Below are positions 5,670 to 6,556 of a stretch of DNA of 6,556 bases, one piece after another. Numbering within the stretch: the first letter of the stretch is position 1; each line of letters opens with the position of its first letter. Origin of the DNA: Fretibacterium sp. (GTDB taxonomy: Bacteria > Synergistota > Synergistia > Synergistales > Aminobacteriaceae); the NCBI GenBank assembly GCA_016280565.1, contig JAEEGY010000238.1, positions 1 through 6,556 of the forward strand, given 5' to 3'. The notes under the pieces were generated by a model that saw only the letters and a list, made by a program, of their open reading frames with translations, was not told the DNA's origin and did no database searches. A program made the translations under genes and the position numbers.

Positions 5670-5687
5670 TGATTTCAAATATTATGC

Positions 5688-5693
5688 GGAGGT
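5688..5693 (+). promoter_or_regulatory. Ribosome binding site that fixes the GTG start of the cotransporter
   Basis: GGAGGT, a near-perfect Shine-Dalgarno sequence, lies 8 bases before the GTG at 5702. No in-frame ATG occurs until residue 35, past conserved sequence, so GTG is the start. Confidence 0.9.
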
Positions 5694-5701
5694 AGCGAAA
5701 C

Positions 5702-6556
5702 GTGGATATATCAACCCTGTTCAGCCTTGCCGGCGGAGTCGGCCTGTTTCTTTACGGAATAAAGTTGTTGAGCGAGGCCCTGCAGTCCATCGCCGGGAAC
5801 AAAATGCGCCATTTGATAGGGACACTGACCAAGACCCCTCTTCGGGGCGTGTTCATCGGCATCCTCGTCACCGTCCTCATCCAGAGCAGCACCGGCACCA
5901 CCGTCATGACGGTCAGTTTTGTCAACGCGGGCCTGTTGACGCTGAAACAGGCCATCGGCATCATCATGGGGGCAAACATCGGGACCACCGTCACTGCCCA
6001 GATTATCGCCTTTGACATCGAGGCCTTCGCCCTGCCCATCGTCGCGGTGGGCGTGGGGCTCAACCTCTTCAGCCGCACAAAGCGCCTGGGCTACCTTGGC
6101 AGCGGGCTCCTTGGGCTGGGGCTCCTCTTCATGGGAATGCAGGTGATGAAAAACGCGACCCCGCTTTTGGCATCACACCGGACGCTTCTGCTCTCCCTGA
6201 GCCATAACCCCATCCTGGGCGTCCTGGCGGGGATGATCCTCACCATCCTCATCCAGTCCAGCGCGGCGACCATCGGCCTGACTATGGTCCTGGCCTCCCA
6301 GGGGCTGCTGGACATCGACGCAGCCATCCCCATCATCCTGGGCGACAACCTGGGCACGACCCTGACGGCTGTCGTGGTCGCCATCAACGCCACCCGCCAC
6401 GCCAAGCAGGCCGCTGCCGCCCACGTCCTCTTCAACCTCCTGGGCATCGTCCTGTTCCTCCTCTGCTTCCCGCTCTACAAGGCCCTGATCTTGCAGAGCG
6501 CCTCCGACGTGGGGCGGCAGATCGCCAACGCCCACTCGATCTTTAACGTCCTGAAC
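5702..6556 (+). CDS. Na+/phosphate cotransporter family protein, N-terminal part (cut by window edge)
   Basis: This is an inner-membrane transporter of the Na/Pi-cotransporter II family (YjbB/NptA-like), which moves phosphate coupled to sodium. In some bacteria the family is thought to export it. The first 285 codons are present, in frame to the window end. The family's internal duplication is plain: the repeated QSS motifs are VLIQSSTGTTVM (58-69) and ILIQSSAATIGL (182-193). Each is followed by a glycine-rich block, MGANIGTTVTA (89-99) and LGDNLGTTLTA (213-223). The RQIANAHSIFN block (272-282) is also typical. Hydrophobic spans cover most of the protein. Family members often carry a PhoU-like C-terminal domain, which would lie beyond the window. 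The gene starts with GTG at 5702 after GGAGGT, and has its own promoter and candidate operator. It runs away from the liv operon and is likely unrelated in function. Confidence 0.9.
   Translation, partial: MDISTLFSLAGGVGLFLYGIKLLSEALQSIAGNKMRHLIGTLTKTPLRGVFIGILVTVLIQSSTGTTVMTVSFVNAGLLTLKQAIGIIMGANIGTTVTAQIIAFDIEAFALPIVAVGVGLNLFSRTKRLGYLGSGLLGLGLLFMGMQVMKNATPLLASHRTLLLSLSHNPILGVLAGMILTILIQSSAATIGLTMVLASQGLLDIDAAIPIILGDNLGTTLTAVVVAINATRHAKQAAAAHVLFNLLGIVLFLLCFPLYKALILQSASDVGRQIANAHSIFNVLN

Noticed and set aside
5490..5678. N-terminal 63 residues of a longer (123-residue) version of the small membrane protein
   Set aside because: The start at 5678 lies upstream of the near-consensus promoter at 5523-5551, so the likely transcript would not contain it. 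The added residues also look non-coding.
5752..6535. Minus-strand ORFs opposite the Na/Pi cotransporter gene
   Set aside because: The plus-strand frame shows the duplicated QSS motifs and membrane spans. The opposite-strand frames are methionine-rich or acidic shadows.

Overview
The window reads as an ordinary chromosomal stretch of a GC-rich (by eye about 60 percent) anaerobic bacterium. The best guess at lineage is Synergistota. This rests on the style of the binding protein: a Gram-negative-like signal peptide with a possible AFG|A cleavage and only a poor lipobox, where Firmicutes usually carry a clear lipoprotein signal. It also rests on general knowledge that Synergistota carry many amino-acid ABC transporters. 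A GC-rich clostridial relative is not excluded.

Layout. Positions 1-5134 on the minus strand hold a complete branched-chain (or related) amino-acid ABC importer operon. Transcribed right to left, it runs: periplasmic binding protein (livK-like), a 147-base spacer with two strong hairpins, livH, livM, livG, livF, and then, 18 bases on, the first 99 codons of 6-phosphofructokinase (pfkA), cut by the window edge. From livH to livF the genes are 1-4 bases apart, so they are translated as a block. Positions 5135-5701 are a regulatory region. It holds a promoter-like site and an inverted repeat in front of the liv operon. It also holds a compact minus-strand unit: a near-consensus promoter at 5523-5551, a ribosome site, a 60-codon ORF for an unrecognised single-span membrane peptide, and an intrinsic terminator at 5245-5275. 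The last part is an extended -10 promoter with an abutting inverted repeat for the gene to the right. Positions 5702-6556 on the plus strand hold the first 285 codons of a Na+/phosphate cotransporter family protein (YjbB/NptA-like, GTG start), cut by the window edge.

How it works together. The binding protein captures the amino acid outside the inner membrane. LivH and LivM form the channel, and LivG and LivF hydrolyse ATP. The hairpins after the binding-protein gene probably make that protein more abundant than the membrane parts. The tight spacing suggests that pfkA is at least partly co-transcribed with the importer, which is an unusual pairing of amino-acid uptake with glycolysis. I saw no mobile element, CRISPR array, tRNA or rRNA. 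The least explained item is the small membrane-peptide transcription unit.
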